In this document: in pieces, positions 31,201 through 41,572 of the stretch
Layout of the letters: each line of letters begins with the position of its first letter
Position numbering within the stretch: position 1 is the stretch's first letter
Source: an uncultured Sphingomonadaceae bacterium
GTDB lineage: Bacteria > Pseudomonadota > Alphaproteobacteria > Sphingomonadales > Sphingomonadaceae
Assembly (NCBI GenBank): GCA_947488845.1
Contig: CANLBM010000002.1
Span: forward strand, 1-64,000
Direction of reading: 5' to 3'
DNA: 64,000 nt
Notes under the pieces: model-generated
The model's database searches: none
Seen by the model: the letters and a program-made list of their open reading frames with translations, nothing else
What the model was told of the DNA's origin: nothing
Position numbers and translations under genes: made by a program

Positions 31201-31773
31201 TCACCGTTCAAACGTCCCGATGCGGCGGATCTTCCGCTGCAATTGCATCACGCCGTAGAGCAGGGCTTCCGCGGTCGGCGGGCATCCCGGCACGTAAATG
31301 TCGACCGGAACGATCCGGTCACAGCCACGGACGACGGAATAGCTGTAGTGATAATAGCCACCGCCATTGGCGCAGCTGCCCATCGAGATCACATATTTGG
31401 GATCGGACATCTGGTCATAGACCTTGCGCAGCGCCGGAGCCATCTTGTTGCACAGCGTTCCGGCGACAATCATCACGTCCGACTGGCGCGGGCTGGCGCG
31501 CGGCGCGGCACCAAAGCGCTCCATGTCGTAACGCGGCATATTGACGTGGATCATCTCGACCGCGCAGCAGGCGAGACCGAAGGTCATCCACCAGAGCGAC
31601 CCGGTGCGCGCCCATTGAAACAGTTCCTCGGTCGACGTGACAAGAAAGCCCTTGTCATTCACTTCCGAATTCAGGTCCTTGAAAAACCCCTCGTCGGGAT
31701 CGGTATTCGGACGCATTGGCGTGCCGTCGGCGTTCAGAATCGCCGAACCCGTGGTGTTAGCCTCTAATCCCAC
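31201..31773 (-). CDS. nuoB: NADH-quinone oxidoreductase subunit B
   Basis: Complex I subunit that carries cluster N2, the last cluster before quinone. It has the tandem cysteines in [10 protein letters not shown], and the [10 protein letters not shown] and [14 protein letters not shown] motifs. The GTG at 31773 is chosen because an AGGAG lies about seven bases before it, giving 190 residues, the normal length. It overlaps the nuoA stop by ten bases. Upstream codons are open but only lengthen the protein into nuoA. Confidence 0.95.
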   Translation of the reverse strand: MGLEANTTGSAILNADGTPMRPNTDPDEGFFKDLNSEVNDKGFLVTSTEELFQWARTGSLWWMTFGLACCAVEMIHVNMPRYDMERFGAAPRASPRQSDVMIVAGTLCNKMAPALRKVYDQMSDPKYVISMGSCANGGGYYHYSYSVVRGCDRIVPVDIYVPGCPPTAEALLYGVMQLQRKIRRIGTFER

Positions 31774-32138
31774 TCCAGCGCTCCTATTTTCCAAGCATAA
31801 ATATAACCGATGATCAATTCCGCAAGAAAGACCATCATCGTCGCCCATCCCGTCCAGCCGGTCAGATCAAGCGACACCGCCCACGGAAACAGAAACGCCG
31901 CCTCGAGGTCGAAAATGATGAACAGGATCGCCACCAGATAGAAGCGCACGTCGAACTGGCTGCGCGAATCTTCAAAGGCGGGAAAGCCGCATTCATATTC
32001 CGAGAGCTTCTCGGCGCTGGGGTTATGGGTTCCGGTCAATCGCGAGACGCCCATCGGCAGAAACACGAACGCTGTTGACAAGCCAACGGCTACGAACAGG
32101 AACAACAAAATTGGTGCATATTCGGAAAGATCGACCAC
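31764..32138 (-). CDS. nuoA: NADH-quinone oxidoreductase subunit A
   Basis: Three-helix membrane subunit of complex I, first gene of the operon. The GTG at 32138 (reading [11 protein letters not shown]) gives 124 residues, the family norm; an upstream ATG-type start at 32198 would add 20 residues unlike the family. The loop motif [20 protein letters not shown] is intact. No clear -35/-10 pair was found in the 105 bases between it and suhB, so it may share transcripts with efp-suhB. Confidence 0.92.
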   Translation of the reverse strand: MVDLSEYAPILLFLFVAVGLSTAFVFLPMGVSRLTGTHNPSAEKLSEYECGFPAFEDSRSQFDVRFYLVAILFIIFDLEAAFLFPWAVSLDLTGWTGWATMMVFLAELIIGYIYAWKIGALEWD

Positions 32139-32243
32139 AAACAGACTCGTTTCGCTAATATTCGGGCTGCTTTTAGGCAGTGGTTCCCCATGCCGCAAGG
32201 TCGAAATGGCTTAAATTTACGGCCTTTTGCGAGCCATTCGCAC

Positions 32244-33062
32244 TTACAGCAGTGACTTTGCCAATATCCGGTGCAGCTTGCTGTGCAGCGCTTCGTTCGA
32301 GGCCAATATCTCGCCCTGACCGATTGGCTGATCGCCGCCGGTATAGTCGGTGACGAAACCACCGGCTTCGCGGACCATCAAAATGCCCGCAGCAACGTCC
32401 CAGACCTTCAGACCCGCTTCGAAAAAGCCGTCATAGCGACCGGCCGCCAGCCAGGCGAGATCAAGCGCGGCCGAACCGTTGCGCCGGATGCCGGCGACTT
32501 GCGGTGCCACTGCACCAAAAATCCGCGCCCATTCACCAAGATCGCCGTGCCCCTTGAAAGGAATGCCGGTGGCAATCAGTGCTTCTGACATATCGCGACG
32601 GGCCGACACGCGCAGACGGCGCTCGCCGAGCCATGCGCCCTTGTCCATCTCCGCCCACCATGTCTGGTCGTTGAGCGGTTCGTAGATCAGTCCGCTGGTG
32701 ATCTTGCCCCAGCCGCGGCCGTCGAGCGATGGCTCCTGGACCGCAATCGAGATTGCGAAATGCGGGATGCCGTGGAGAAAATTGGTCGTGCCGTCGAGCG
32801 GATCGATGATCCAGCGCGGCTTGCCTTCTTCTCCCTCGATCATGCCGCCCTCTTCGAGGACAAAGCCCCAGCCGGGACGAACCTTTAGCAGTTCGTCATA
32901 AAGAATCCGCTCGGCGCGCATATCCGCCTTGGAAACGAAATCGGCTGGACCCTTTTTGGAAACCTGAAGATGTTCGACTTCACCAAAATCCCGGCGCAGG
33001 CGCGATCCCGCCTTGCGCGCAGCGCGCTCCATGACGGTGATAAGGGCGGAATGTGCTGGCAT
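32244..33062 (-). CDS. suhB: Inositol monophosphatase family protein
   Basis: Mg-dependent phosphatase of the IMPase superfamily, acting on inositol phosphates or related sugar phosphates; some members bind RNA polymerase and ribosomes. The 272-residue protein has the metal motifs EEGG, WIIDPLDGTTNFLHG and WDVAAG. The ribosome site GGGGAG before the ATG lies at the edge of the neighbouring repeat. The symbol is given by family; the substrate is not known from sequence. Confidence 0.9.
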   Translation of the reverse strand: MPAHSALITVMERAARKAGSRLRRDFGEVEHLQVSKKGPADFVSKADMRAERILYDELLKVRPGWGFVLEEGGMIEGEEGKPRWIIDPLDGTTNFLHGIPHFAISIAVQEPSLDGRGWGKITSGLIYEPLNDQTWWAEMDKGAWLGERRLRVSARRDMSEALIATGIPFKGHGDLGEWARIFGAVAPQVAGIRRNGSAALDLAWLAAGRYDGFFEAGLKVWDVAAGILMVREAGGFVTDYTGGDQPIGQGEILASNEALHSKLHRILAKSLL

Positions 33063-33069
33063 TTAATTA

Positions 33070-33181
33070 TCTCCCCCCTCCTGTTTACCGGAGGGGCTGT
33101 GGGTGGATCTATCTATTTTTCAAAGAGCGGGCGAGCAACATGGTCATGCCCGCCCCTACCCCTCCCGCAATCGGGAAGGGC
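33070..33181. repeat. Hairpin-rich intergenic element between efp and suhB
   Basis: Three stems follow each other: CCCCTCC/GGAGGGG (33075-33081 with 33090-33096), a CGGGC/GCCCG stem around 33128-33153, and CCCTCCCG...CGGGAAGGG around 33160-33180. The first stem supplies the suhB ribosome site on the minus strand. It looks like a member of the intergenic repeats in the nuo operon. Confidence 0.65.
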
Positions 33182-33191
33182 GTTTATATTA

Positions 33192-33755
33192 TCAGGAAAC
33201 TTTACCGACATATTCGCGGGCATAAACGTCGACGATGATCCGGGTTCCCGCCGAAATGAACGGTGGCACCATGACGCGGACGCCATTGTCGAGAACCGCG
33301 GGCTTGTAGCTGGAAGACGCCGTCTGGCCTTTGACCACACCATCGGCCTCGACAATCACAGCTTCGATCTGGTCAGGCAACTGAACCGAAATCGGTTTCT
33401 CGTCATAGAGTTCCAGCTGAACATCCATGCCATCCTGCAAAAACTCGACAGCATCGCCAAGCAAATCGGCGGGCAACGTCAACTGCTCGTAATTTTCCTT
33501 GTCCATGAAGGTCAGCATGTCGCCATCGGCGAACAGATATTGAAAGGTCTTGGTATCAAGCCGGACCTTCTCGACTGTATCCGCGCTGCGGAAACGAACA
33601 TTGGTCTTCCGGCCATCAATGAGATTTTTCATCTCTACCTGCATATAGGCGCCGCCTTTGCCCGGTTGGGTATGCTGGATCTTGGCGACTTTCCACAAGC
33701 CACCTTCATATTCCAATATATTGCCCGGACGGATATCCACACCGCTGATTTTCAT
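33192..33755 (-). CDS. efp: Translation elongation factor P
   Basis: Relieves ribosome stalling at polyproline stretches. The ATG at 33755 gives 187 residues starting [19 protein letters not shown], the normal family length. The loop that enters the ribosome reads [13 protein letters not shown] with Lys33 at the modification position, so a lysine-type modification is expected. No modification genes (epmA/B) are in the window. The C-terminal OB domain ends AREYVGKVS. Confidence 0.95.
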   Translation of the reverse strand: MKISGVDIRPGNILEYEGGLWKVAKIQHTQPGKGGAYMQVEMKNLIDGRKTNVRFRSADTVEKVRLDTKTFQYLFADGDMLTFMDKENYEQLTLPADLLGDAVEFLQDGMDVQLELYDEKPISVQLPDQIEAVIVEADGVVKGQTASSSYKPAVLDNGVRVMVPPFISAGTRIIVDVYAREYVGKVS

Positions 33756-33906
33756 CGCTTGTCTCGCTCGATCGATTGTTTGATTGAGCGGCGCTGTAAT
33801 CTGCTGGCCGACAATAGGCAAGCCCGCTGACACGAAAGGCGACAGGATTAGGCATAAGGTCTTTTTCATACAATACACAGAATCGACCGGCAGCTATAAC
33901 CGCACC

Positions 33907-34152
33907 ATGGTAGAGACAGAAATCATCCGGGCCCGCCGTGACGACGGCGAAACGGCACCCGTCAAACGATGCGCACTGGCCGCAGGCCTGTTCGGCTATT
34001 CAATTTCTGCTGGTCAAATGCACTCGTTCAAGCCGACCGAAGGCTATCTGCGCGATATCGAACAAATGCCCAGTTTTGCCCCGCCCTCGGCCAGCAACTT
34101 TGTCGCCCAATATCTGTCTTCCAACGTCGGCAAGACCAGAAGCTCTTCGTAA
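33907..34152 (+). CDS. Hypothetical protein (81 aa)
   Basis: A short frame divergent from efp and convergent with thiE. The protein starts MVETEIIRARRDDGE, with a mildly hydrophobic stretch CALAAGLFGYSISAG, and ends in a polar tail. I recognise no family and no ribosome site stands out before the ATG. It is listed because it fills an otherwise empty gap and its boundaries fit both neighbours; it may be spurious. Confidence 0.4.
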   Translation: MVETEIIRARRDDGETAPVKRCALAAGLFGYSISAGQMHSFKPTEGYLRDIEQMPSFAPPSASNFVAQYLSSNVGKTRSSS

Positions 34153-34158
34153 AAGCGG

Positions 34159-34788
34159 CTAGCTCTTTTCCAAAATTTCAGTGAAACGTTGAATGGCGTG
34201 GGCCGGACCTTCGGAATCATTCCAGACGGCACCGCTTACCGCCAGAAAATCCGCCCCTGCATCAACCAGCGGCTGACAATTATCCGGCGTGATCCCGCCG
34301 ATCGCCACGCAGGGAATTTCCATCATCGCGGACCACCATTTCAGGATATCCAGCTCCGGCGTGTGAAATGTTTCCTTGGTCGCGGTGGGAAAAAATGCGC
34401 CAAAAGCCACATAATTGGCCCCGCCCTCTCCCGCCTCCATCGCCAGATGGCGGCTGTCATGGCAGGTGATCCCGATCTGGACATCAAGCCCCAGTTCGGC
34501 GCGGGCATTTTTCAGATTCTCGTCGCTCTGCCCCAGATGCACGCCGTCGGCGCCCAGTTGTCTGGCCAGCGCAATATCGTCGTTGACAATAAAGGCCACA
34601 TCAAATTCGTCGCAAACGGCTTTTAACGGCGCGGCAAGCCGCACAGCTTCTTCCTGACCGATGTCTTTCACACGAAACTGAAAGGCCGCAACCGGCCCCG
34701 CTTCCAGCGCGCTTCTCAACCGTTGCGGAAAATCGCCGCCGGTTTCCAGCGGCGAGATCAGATAGAGTTGGCAGCCTGGATCAATCAT
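34159..34788 (-). CDS. thiE: Thiamine phosphate synthase
   Basis: TIM-barrel enzyme that joins the pyrimidine and thiazole phosphates to thiamine phosphate. The 209-residue protein has the phosphate-binding and family motifs FQFRVKD, FIVNDDIALARQLGADGVHLGQ, GITCHDS and AIGGITPDN. It starts six bases after the upstream O-methyltransferase stop. No other thiamine genes and no TPP riboswitch-like sequence were seen nearby. Confidence 0.92.
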   Translation of the reverse strand: MIDPGCQLYLISPLETGGDFPQRLRSALEAGPVAAFQFRVKDIGQEEAVRLAAPLKAVCDEFDVAFIVNDDIALARQLGADGVHLGQSDENLKNARAELGLDVQIGITCHDSRHLAMEAGEGGANYVAFGAFFPTATKETFHTPELDILKWWSAMMEIPCVAIGGITPDNCQPLVDAGADFLAVSGAVWNDSEGPAHAIQRFTEILEKS

Positions 34789-34794
34789 GTTCGT

Positions 34795-35472
34795 TCATTC
34801 TTCCCGGATTACGGCCATCAGGAAACCATCCCATTTCTTGGCGCCGACGGTCTGTATAGCCGTGGCGTCGAGCTTCGGGTGGTTTTTTAGCATTTCATAA
34901 AGCTTGCGGGTGCCGGGGACTTTCGGATCCTCGCTTTGCGGATCGACAACCCGGCCTTCGCGGACGACATTGTCGAAGATCAGCAAAGCGCCCGGACGCG
35001 ACAATTTCAGTGCATAGTCCAGATAGGCGGCATAATTCTGCTTGTCGGCATCGACAAAGACGAGATCAAACGGTGCCCCGCCCTGCTCCAGCAAGCCCTG
35101 CAAACTAGTGACCGCTTCGCCAACGCATATTTCGACCTTGCTGCCCTGCCCCGCATTTTCGAGATTGCGGCGCGCGACCCTGGCATGGTCAGGCTCCAGT
35201 TCGAGCGTGACCAGTCTGCCGCCTTCACCAAGACCCCGCGCCAGGCAGATCGCCGAATATCCGCCCAGGGTCCCGATTTCGAGGATATTTTGCGCCCGGT
35301 TAGACCGTGCCAGCAATTCGAGCATACGTCCCTGGGGCACCGAAACATCAATCGGCGGCAATCCTGCAGCAGCGTTGGCAGCCAGACAGGCTTCGAGCGC
35401 CGGATCCCCGCCAATCAGATGCTCGACGATATAATCGTCGACATCGGACCAGCGGGGATCAGCGCTCTGCAC
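34795..35472 (-). CDS. O-methyltransferase (catechol-type family 3)
   Basis: SAM-dependent methyltransferase resembling caffeoyl-CoA/catechol O-methyltransferases. The 225-residue protein has motif I ILEIGTLGGYSAICLA, acidic residues for SAM ribose (LELEP) and the metal-binding region FVDADKQNY with DNVVREGRVV. It starts with GTG preceded by AAGGA. The substrate cannot be told; the gene probably shares a transcript with thiE. Confidence 0.88.
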   Translation of the reverse strand: MQSADPRWSDVDDYIVEHLIGGDPALEACLAANAAAGLPPIDVSVPQGRMLELLARSNRAQNILEIGTLGGYSAICLARGLGEGGRLVTLELEPDHARVARRNLENAGQGSKVEICVGEAVTSLQGLLEQGGAPFDLVFVDADKQNYAAYLDYALKLSRPGALLIFDNVVREGRVVDPQSEDPKVPGTRKLYEMLKNHPKLDATAIQTVGAKKWDGFLMAVIREE

Positions 35473-35495
35473 AAAATATTCCTTGTTCCGGCTTC

Positions 35496-36383
35496 CTAGG
35501 CGATCGAAGCGCGATAAATCTGGTCGATCGCGCCGCCCAGCACCGCGTCAAATTCCTCGTCACTCTGGGAAACCCGCAGATCCTGGAGCAATCCGCGGCT
35601 GAAGCTGGCGATCATGCCCTCATTCTTGCTCAGTTCCGCACAAGCGTCTTCGGTCGAATATCCGCCGGACAGCGCCACCAGACGCACAACCTTGGGATGA
35701 TCGATCAGCGATTTGTAGAGATTGGGCTCGACGGGAATCGACAATTTCAGCATCACCCGCTGGTCATCCGCCAGAGCATCAAGCTGTTTGGTCAATTCAC
35801 CGAGCAATATCTTGTCGCATTCGGCGCGTTCGTCGCTCTTTATATTCACTTCCGGTTCGATGATCGGCACCAGCCCGTGGCTCAATATCTGTTTGCCGAA
35901 TTCGAATTGCTGCGCGACATTGGCGGCTATACCCTTGGCATTGGCCTTGTTGATCACCGAACGCATCTTGGTGCCGAACATGCCCTTGGCGACGGCATTT
36001 TTGCATTGCTCGTCAAGGTCCGGAATAGGCTTCATCAGCTGCACGCCATTTTCTTCGTCGGCGAGCCCCTTGTCGACTTTCAGAAAGGGCACAACACCGC
36101 GATCCCACAAAGCTTCCGGAACAGGCTTGCCGTCGGCTTCACCGTTCATGGTTTTCTCGAACAAAATTGCACCGATGACCTTGCCGCTGCCAAAGCTCGG
36201 CGCGGTGATGATGCGGCTGCGCATCTTGTGGATCAGTCCAAACATCTCGTCGTCGTTGGAGAAGCTGTCCTCGCCAATGCCATAGCCGGCCAGTGCCTTG
36301 GGTGTAGAGCCACCGCTCTGGTCCAGCGCGGCAATAAAGCCCTGACCATTTTCAATCTTGTTCAACATTTCACTATTCGCCAT
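35496..36383 (-). CDS. Fructose-bisphosphate aldolase, class I
   Basis: Cleaves fructose 1,6-bisphosphate, or forms it in gluconeogenesis. The ATG at 36383 gives 295 residues with class I features: [17 protein letters not shown] near the N-terminus, IEPEVNI, and [11 protein letters not shown] with the likely Schiff-base lysine. No zinc-binding class II motif is present. It lies 20 bases after pgk, the last of four sugar-phosphate genes on this strand. Confidence 0.9.
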   Translation of the reverse strand: MANSEMLNKIENGQGFIAALDQSGGSTPKALAGYGIGEDSFSNDDEMFGLIHKMRSRIITAPSFGSGKVIGAILFEKTMNGEADGKPVPEALWDRGVVPFLKVDKGLADEENGVQLMKPIPDLDEQCKNAVAKGMFGTKMRSVINKANAKGIAANVAQQFEFGKQILSHGLVPIIEPEVNIKSDERAECDKILLGELTKQLDALADDQRVMLKLSIPVEPNLYKSLIDHPKVVRLVALSGGYSTEDACAELSKNEGMIASFSRGLLQDLRVSQSDEEFDAVLGGAIDQIYRASIA

Positions 36384-36403
36384 TTTTGTATTCCCATTAA
36401 ATT

Positions 36404-37600
36404 TTAATCGGATCGTTTGAGTGCTTCGACGCCGGGCAAGACCTTGCCCTCCATCCACTCGAGAAACGCTCCGCCCGCAGTCGATACAAAGCTAAAATCA
36501 TCGGCAACGCCCGCCTGGTTGAGCGCAGCCACGGTGTCGCCGCCGCCCGCAACCGAGAGCAATTGCCCTTCCTTGGTCAAGGCCGCCGCTGTTTTCGCCA
36601 GAGCGACCGTCGCTACGTCGAAAGGCGGCGTTTCAAACGCGCCCAGCGGACCATTCCAGACCAGAGTCTTGCAGGTCTTGAGCACGTCGGACAAGGCCTC
36701 GACAGCGGCCGGACCGATATCGAGGATCATTTCGTCGGCCGCAACCTCGTGCACATTGACGGTTCGGGTTGGCGGATTGGGACGGAATTCTTTCGCCACC
36801 ACGACATCATAAGGCAGGTGCACCGTGCAATTGGCCTTGTCGGCCGCCTCCAATATCGCATTGGCGGTTTCGGCCAGATCATGTTCGCACAGGGATTTGC
36901 CGACATTGACGCCGCGCGCCGCCAGAAATGTATTGGCCATGCCGCCGCCGATGATCAGATGATCGACTTTTTCGACCATCTGCCGCAGCACATCGAGCTT
37001 GCTCGACACTTTCGCCCCGCCGACAACCGCAGCGACCGGATGTTCCGGATTGCCCAGAGCCTTGTCGAGCGCGGTCAACTCGCGTTCCATCGAACGACCG
37101 GCATAAGACGGCAGATGGTGCGCGATGCCCTCGGTCGTTACATGCGCGCGGTGCGCTGCCGAAAAGGCGTCGTTGACGTAGAAGTCGCCAAAGGAGGCAA
37201 TCGCCCTGGCCATGCCGGGGTCGTTTTTCTCTTCACCCGCGGCAAAGCGGCTGTTTTCGATCACGGTAATGCTGCCATCGGGCAAGGCCGCTATCGCGTC
37301 CGCATCGGGCTGTTGCATGAAACCGACGTCGCGGCCCAGCACCGCAGCCAATGGGGCGACGACCGGCTCCAGCGAATATTCCGGCTTATATTCGCCCTTG
37401 GGGCGGCCGAAATGGGCGAGCAACAGCAGCTTTGCGCCCTTGTCGGCCAATTCGACGACCGTCGGCAACAAAGCCTTGAGCCGCATATCGTCGGTCACCT
37501 TGCCATCCGCCATCGGGACGTTCAGGTCGACGCGGACCAGACCGCATTTCCCCCGAACATCACCGATATCATCCAGTGTTTTAAAGTCTTTAGAAGACAT
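36404..37600 (-). CDS. pgk: Phosphoglycerate kinase
   Basis: Transfers phosphate between 1,3-bisphosphoglycerate and ADP. The 398-residue protein has [12 protein letters not shown] for substrate binding, the HFGRPKG motif, the hinge [14 protein letters not shown] and the nucleotide loop GGGDTVAAL. It lies 19 bases after gap. Confidence 0.96.
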   Translation of the reverse strand: MSSKDFKTLDDIGDVRGKCGLVRVDLNVPMADGKVTDDMRLKALLPTVVELADKGAKLLLLAHFGRPKGEYKPEYSLEPVVAPLAAVLGRDVGFMQQPDADAIAALPDGSITVIENSRFAAGEEKNDPGMARAIASFGDFYVNDAFSAAHRAHVTTEGIAHHLPSYAGRSMERELTALDKALGNPEHPVAAVVGGAKVSSKLDVLRQMVEKVDHLIIGGGMANTFLAARGVNVGKSLCEHDLAETANAILEAADKANCTVHLPYDVVVAKEFRPNPPTRTVNVHEVAADEMILDIGPAAVEALSDVLKTCKTLVWNGPLGAFETPPFDVATVALAKTAAALTKEGQLLSVAGGGDTVAALNQAGVADDFSFVSTAGGAFLEWMEGKVLPGVEALKRSD

Positions 37601-37619
37601 TATTGAGAGCCTTTATGAT

Positions 37620-38624
37620 TTAGATCAGGCCTGCCATGACCTTGGCGGTATCGATCATGCGGTTGGAGAAGCCCCATTCATTGTCATACCAGCTGACGAC
37701 GCGGACGAGCTTGCCGTCCATGACCGTTGTTTCGAGACTGTCGACCGAGCTGCTTGCCGGCTGATGGTTGAAGTCGCTGGAAACCAGCGGCTTGGTTTCA
37801 AAAACCAAGACACCCTTCATCGGGCCGTCTGCCGCGGCTTTCAGCGCTCCGTTGATTTCTTCGACGGTGGTGTCGCGGCCCGGCGTGAACACCAGATCCA
37901 CCAGGCTGACATTGGGGGTCGGAACGCGGATCGACGAGCCGTCGAGCTTGCCGTTCAGTTCCGGCAGAACCAGACCGACGGCGCGGGCTGCACCGGTGGT
38001 GGTCGGGATCATGTTGACCGCACCGGCCCGGGCGCGGCGCATGTCGCTGTGAATCTGGTCGAGCATCCGCTGGTCGTTGGTGTAGCTGTGGATCGTGGTC
38101 ATGAAGCCGCGTTCGATGCCGACGGTATCGTTGAGCACCTTGGCAACCGGTGCCAGGCAGTTTGTCGTGCAGGATGCATTGGATACAATGATATCCGATG
38201 ACGTCAGGACGTCGTGATTGACCCCGAAGACAACCGTTTTCAGGTCACCTTTCGCCGGTGCCGAGATCAGCACCCGCTTCGCGCCTGCGTCGATATGCGG
38301 TTGCGCCGCATCCTTGGACTGGAAGAAGCCGGTGCATTCGAGCACGATATCGACGCCCATTTCACCATGCGGCAGGTCGCCGGGATTGCGTTCGGATGTC
38401 ACGGCGATTTTCTTGCCATTGACCATGATATGATCGCCATGCGCAGTCACTTCGCCAGGGAAGCGGCCATGCACGCTGTCATAAGCGAAAAGCAGCGCAT
38501 TGGATTCTGCGTCCGCAAGATCGTTGATCGCGACCAGTTCAAGGCCGTCATCATCCCGTTCCAATATCGCGCGCGCCACAAGACGGCCGATCCGGCCAAA
38601 TCCGTTAATTGCTACTTTCGTCAT
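37620..38624 (-). CDS. gap: Glyceraldehyde-3-phosphate dehydrogenase, type I
   Basis: Oxidises glyceraldehyde 3-phosphate to 1,3-bisphosphoglycerate. The 334-residue protein has the Rossmann motif NGFGRIGR, Asp35 in AINDLAD (NAD preference), the catalytic Cys152 in SNASCTTNC and His179 in [23 protein letters not shown] ribosome site precedes the ATG. It follows tkt by 38 bases. Confidence 0.96.
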   Translation of the reverse strand: MTKVAINGFGRIGRLVARAILERDDDGLELVAINDLADAESNALLFAYDSVHGRFPGEVTAHGDHIMVNGKKIAVTSERNPGDLPHGEMGVDIVLECTGFFQSKDAAQPHIDAGAKRVLISAPAKGDLKTVVFGVNHDVLTSSDIIVSNASCTTNCLAPVAKVLNDTVGIERGFMTTIHSYTNDQRMLDQIHSDMRRARAGAVNMIPTTTGAARAVGLVLPELNGKLDGSSIRVPTPNVSLVDLVFTPGRDTTVEEINGALKAAADGPMKGVLVFETKPLVSSDFNHQPASSSVDSLETTVMDGKLVRVVSWYDNEWGFSNRMIDTAKVMAGLI

Positions 38625-38662
38625 TGCTATTGCTCCTTTGAATCCAAAATTACCGGCAAATT

Positions 38663-40630
38663 TTAGCCAATTTTCTTCATTATCTGTGGGGTGATGGCAT
38701 CCACGGTCAGGCCGAAATGCGCATATAGATCGTCAATCGGCGCAGAAGCCCCGAAACTGTCGATACCGAAACGCAGACCGTTCAGTCCGGTATAGCGTTC
38801 CCAGCCGAAAGTCGTACCCGCTTCGATCGAGACCCGTAGCACGGCATCACCGCCGAGCAGTTCATTCCGATAGTCGTCGGATTGTCCGTCGAACAATTCG
38901 GTACAAGGCATGGAGACCACATCAGCGCCAACACCGGCTGCTTCCAGTTTGGCGGCGACATCCATCGCCAGCGATACTTCGGAACCCGTGGCGATCAATA
39001 TGACACGCTTTTCATTTTCTGCTGACTTCAGGCGATAGGCGCCTTTTTCACAGAGGTTTACGCTGACGTCATCCCGCAGCGGCGGCAAGCCCTGACGCGT
39101 CAGCGCGAGGGTTGATGGACCCTCCGCACGCTTGATCGAGAGCGCCCAGCATTCCGCCGTCTCAATCGCATCGGCGGGCCGATAGACGTGCATATTCGGC
39201 ATCAGACGCAGGCTCTGGATATGCTCGATCGGCTGGTGAGTCGGCCCATCTTCTCCCAGACCGATGCTGTCATGCGTCATGACATAGACGACCCGGGCAT
39301 TCTGGATCGCGGAAAGCCGCATCGCGCCGCGGCAATAATCGGTAAACACCAGGAATGTGCCGCCATAGGGAATGATCCCGCCGTGCAGCGCCATTCCGTT
39401 CATCGCCGCTGCCATGCCGAATTCGCGGATGCCATAATAGATATAGCGCCCCGAATAATCGTCTTTTGTCAGAGGTTTGGTGGATGGAGTTTTTGTATTG
39501 TTTGAACCCGTAAGATCGGCACTGCCGCCAATCATCTCGGGCAGCGCTTCGGTAATTGCGCCCAGCGCCATTTCCGAAGACTTGCGCGTGGCCCATTTTG
39601 GCGGATCTTTGGCGAGACCCGCAAGATAGTCCTGCATCGCGCTGCCGTCCGGCAGCTCGCCGGCCATGCGCCGTTTGAATTCCGCTGCCTGGGCATGTCC
39701 GTTCAAACGGCCTTCCCAATCGCTCCGCGCAGCAGCGCCTTTCGCCCCCAACTGACGCCACGACGTCAATATATCTTCCGGAATAATAAAGGGTTTATGT
39801 TCCCAGCCGAGAGCATCGCGGGTTCCGGCAATCTCTTCATCGCCGAGCGGAGCACCATGGGTCGCCGAAGTGCCCTGCTTGGTTGGAGCGCCATAGCCAA
39901 TAACCGTCTTGCAGGCGATCAGCGACGGCCTCGGATCCGCTTCCGCCTCGCTGAGCGCCTTGCGGATATCGTCAAAATCATGGCCGTCGCAGGAAACGAC
40001 ATGCCAGCCAGATGCACGATAGCGTGCCGGAATATCTTCGCTGGTCGATAATTCCGTTCCACCATCGATAGTTATGCCATTATCATCCCAAAGAACATTA
40101 AGTCTTCCCAGGCCAAGATGCCCGGCCAGGCCAACCGCTTCATGATTAATACCTTCCATCAGGCAGCCGTCACCGGCGATGACCCAGGTCTTGTGATCCA
40201 CCAGATCATTATCGAAAACCGCGTTGAGATGCCGTTCGGCAATCGCCATGCCGACCGCGGTGGCGAAGCCCTGCCCCAGCGGGCCGGTCGTCGTCTCGAC
40301 GCCTTCCAGCTTGAAATTTTCCGGATGGCCCGCGCAAGGCGAGCTAAGCTGGCGGAAATTCTTGATATCCTCCAGCGTCGGCCGCGCGTAGCCGGTCAGG
40401 TGAAGCAGCGAATAGATCAGCATCGAGCCATGGCCGGCAGACAGTACAAACCGGTCGCGATCCGCCCATTTCGGCGCCTGCGGGTCATATTTCAGAAAGT
40501 CGCTGAACAGGACGGTGGCAACATCCGCCATACCCATCGGCATGCCCGGATGACCGCTGTTCGCCGCTTGCACCGCATCCATGGCTAGCGCCCTGATGGC
40601 GTTTGCCATGTTCTTTTCGGTAACAGTCAT
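38663..40630 (-). CDS. tkt: Transketolase
   Basis: Thiamine-diphosphate enzyme of the pentose phosphate pathway. The ATG at 40630 gives 655 residues, the family length, beginning [18 protein letters not shown]. It has [12 protein letters not shown], the TPP motif [18 protein letters not shown] and the second-domain [16 protein letters not shown]. It heads the order tkt-gap-pgk-fba, which suggests common expression, and is divergent from the small gene before zapA. Confidence 0.96.
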   Translation of the reverse strand: MTVTEKNMANAIRALAMDAVQAANSGHPGMPMGMADVATVLFSDFLKYDPQAPKWADRDRFVLSAGHGSMLIYSLLHLTGYARPTLEDIKNFRQLSSPCAGHPENFKLEGVETTTGPLGQGFATAVGMAIAERHLNAVFDNDLVDHKTWVIAGDGCLMEGINHEAVGLAGHLGLGRLNVLWDDNGITIDGGTELSTSEDIPARYRASGWHVVSCDGHDFDDIRKALSEAEADPRPSLIACKTVIGYGAPTKQGTSATHGAPLGDEEIAGTRDALGWEHKPFIIPEDILTSWRQLGAKGAAARSDWEGRLNGHAQAAEFKRRMAGELPDGSAMQDYLAGLAKDPPKWATRKSSEMALGAITEALPEMIGGSADLTGSNNTKTPSTKPLTKDDYSGRYIYYGIREFGMAAAMNGMALHGGIIPYGGTFLVFTDYCRGAMRLSAIQNARVVYVMTHDSIGLGEDGPTHQPIEHIQSLRLMPNMHVYRPADAIETAECWALSIKRAEGPSTLALTRQGLPPLRDDVSVNLCEKGAYRLKSAENEKRVILIATGSEVSLAMDVAAKLEAAGVGADVVSMPCTELFDGQSDDYRNELLGGDAVLRVSIEAGTTFGWERYTGLNGLRFGIDSFGASAPIDDLYAHFGLTVDAITPQIMKKIG

Positions 40631-40830
40631 GACTGGTCTAATCTCCCGGATTGGCGAGTGGAAGCGCGCAACGAAATGCTGCGATTCGCTATTTTGCCTC
40701 TTCCTTTGATGATCCAGCAAGGCGGCGTCAAGGACCGCTTTTAAGGATCTAGTGTTTACGGCGCTGGAATAGATTGATAGCAACGCAAGACAGGAACTCA
40801 CCTGTTGGAAGCAAGCTATGGAAAATGCTC

Positions 40831-41019
40831 ATGGACAATGAACCAGTCATCCTTGCCATAGGCCGGATTGAACGTGCGTTAAGTCGCATAGAATCGGCAA
40901 AAAGCACCGAAAACAGAGATATCGACCCAGCTCTGGCGGCGCGCCACGAGGCGCTGAAGTCGGAAATGCAACAGGCGATCCAGACGATCGACAGCCTGAT
41001 CGAAAGACAGGAACATTGA
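40831..41019 (+). CDS. Small coiled-coil protein upstream of zapA
   Basis: A 62-residue, entirely helical, charged protein beginning MDNEPVILAIGRIERALSRIE and ending in DSLIERQEH; heptad-like spacing suggests a coiled coil. A similar small gene sits before zapA in many alphaproteobacteria, where it may act in division, but this role is unproven. Its stop lies one base before the zapA ATG. A longer in-frame start at 40774 is less likely. Confidence 0.75.
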   Translation: MDNEPVILAIGRIERALSRIESAKSTENRDIDPALAARHEALKSEMQQAIQTIDSLIERQEH

Positions 41020-41020
41020 T

Positions 41021-41344
41021 ATGGCGCAAATGAAACTGGAAATCGGCGGCCGAACATTCATGGTCACCTGTCAGGACGGCGAAGAATCACATCTCACCAA
41101 GCTTGCCACAATGGTTGACGAGAAAACCCGGGAATCCGGGGATCCGTCGGGCCTGACCGAAAGCCGGATGCTGCTGTTTACCTCCTTGCTGCTGGCCGAC
41201 GACCTGCACAGCGCCCAAGCCGCGTCGACCCAGCCTGCGGTAGCCCCTGCGCCGCCACAAACCGGCCCAATCAGCGACCAGGTTGTAGCGGCGCTGGAAA
41301 AACTGGCCGATCGCGCCGAACAACTGGCAAATAGCCTTGAGTAA
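41021..41344 (+). CDS. zapA: Cell division protein ZapA
   Basis: Binds FtsZ and bundles its filaments at midcell. The 107-residue protein begins MAQMKLEIGGRTFMVTCQDGEE, typical of alphaproteobacterial ZapA, with conserved HLTKLATMVDEK and a C-terminal coiled coil (VVAALEKLADRAEQLAN). It has a Pro/Ala-rich insert before the coil. The 6S RNA gene and fau follow, the common alphaproteobacterial order. Confidence 0.92.
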   Translation: MAQMKLEIGGRTFMVTCQDGEESHLTKLATMVDEKTRESGDPSGLTESRMLLFTSLLLADDLHSAQAASTQPAVAPAPPQTGPISDQVVAALEKLADRAEQLANSLE

Positions 41345-41397
41345 CGCCCATATCACGCCTAGATAAGATTTGACGGGTACTGTCTGGCACGAGCTTG

Positions 41398-41530
41398 ATA
41401 CGAACATCCCTGAGGCGATATAACTTCCTAGGGAGCTGTCCCTGCCCGGATTGCGGACTGTTTTGCAGTCGGGTCCGATGCATATGGCGCCCACCTGACG
41501 TAATAGGCGTCAGAGGATTTTCCGGCAAAC
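41398..41530 (+). ncRNA. ssrS: 6S RNA (ends approximate)
   Basis: The spacer between zapA and fau is where 6S RNA lies in many proteobacteria. The sequence CCTGAGGCGATAT resembles the 5' side of known 6S RNAs. A closing stem pairs GAACATCC-CTGA (41403-41414) with TCAG-GGATTTTC (41511-41523). An apical hairpin is formed by CGGACTG / CAGTCGGGTCCG around 41448-41478, and the two strands between look like the open bubble that RNA polymerase binds. A TTGACG at 41370-41375 may be the -35 box, with a long spacer to TTGATA. Confidence 0.62.
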
Positions 41531-41572
41531 GACCAAGATGGTCCCGTCACATTTTCAAAGAAAGCGCATTTT

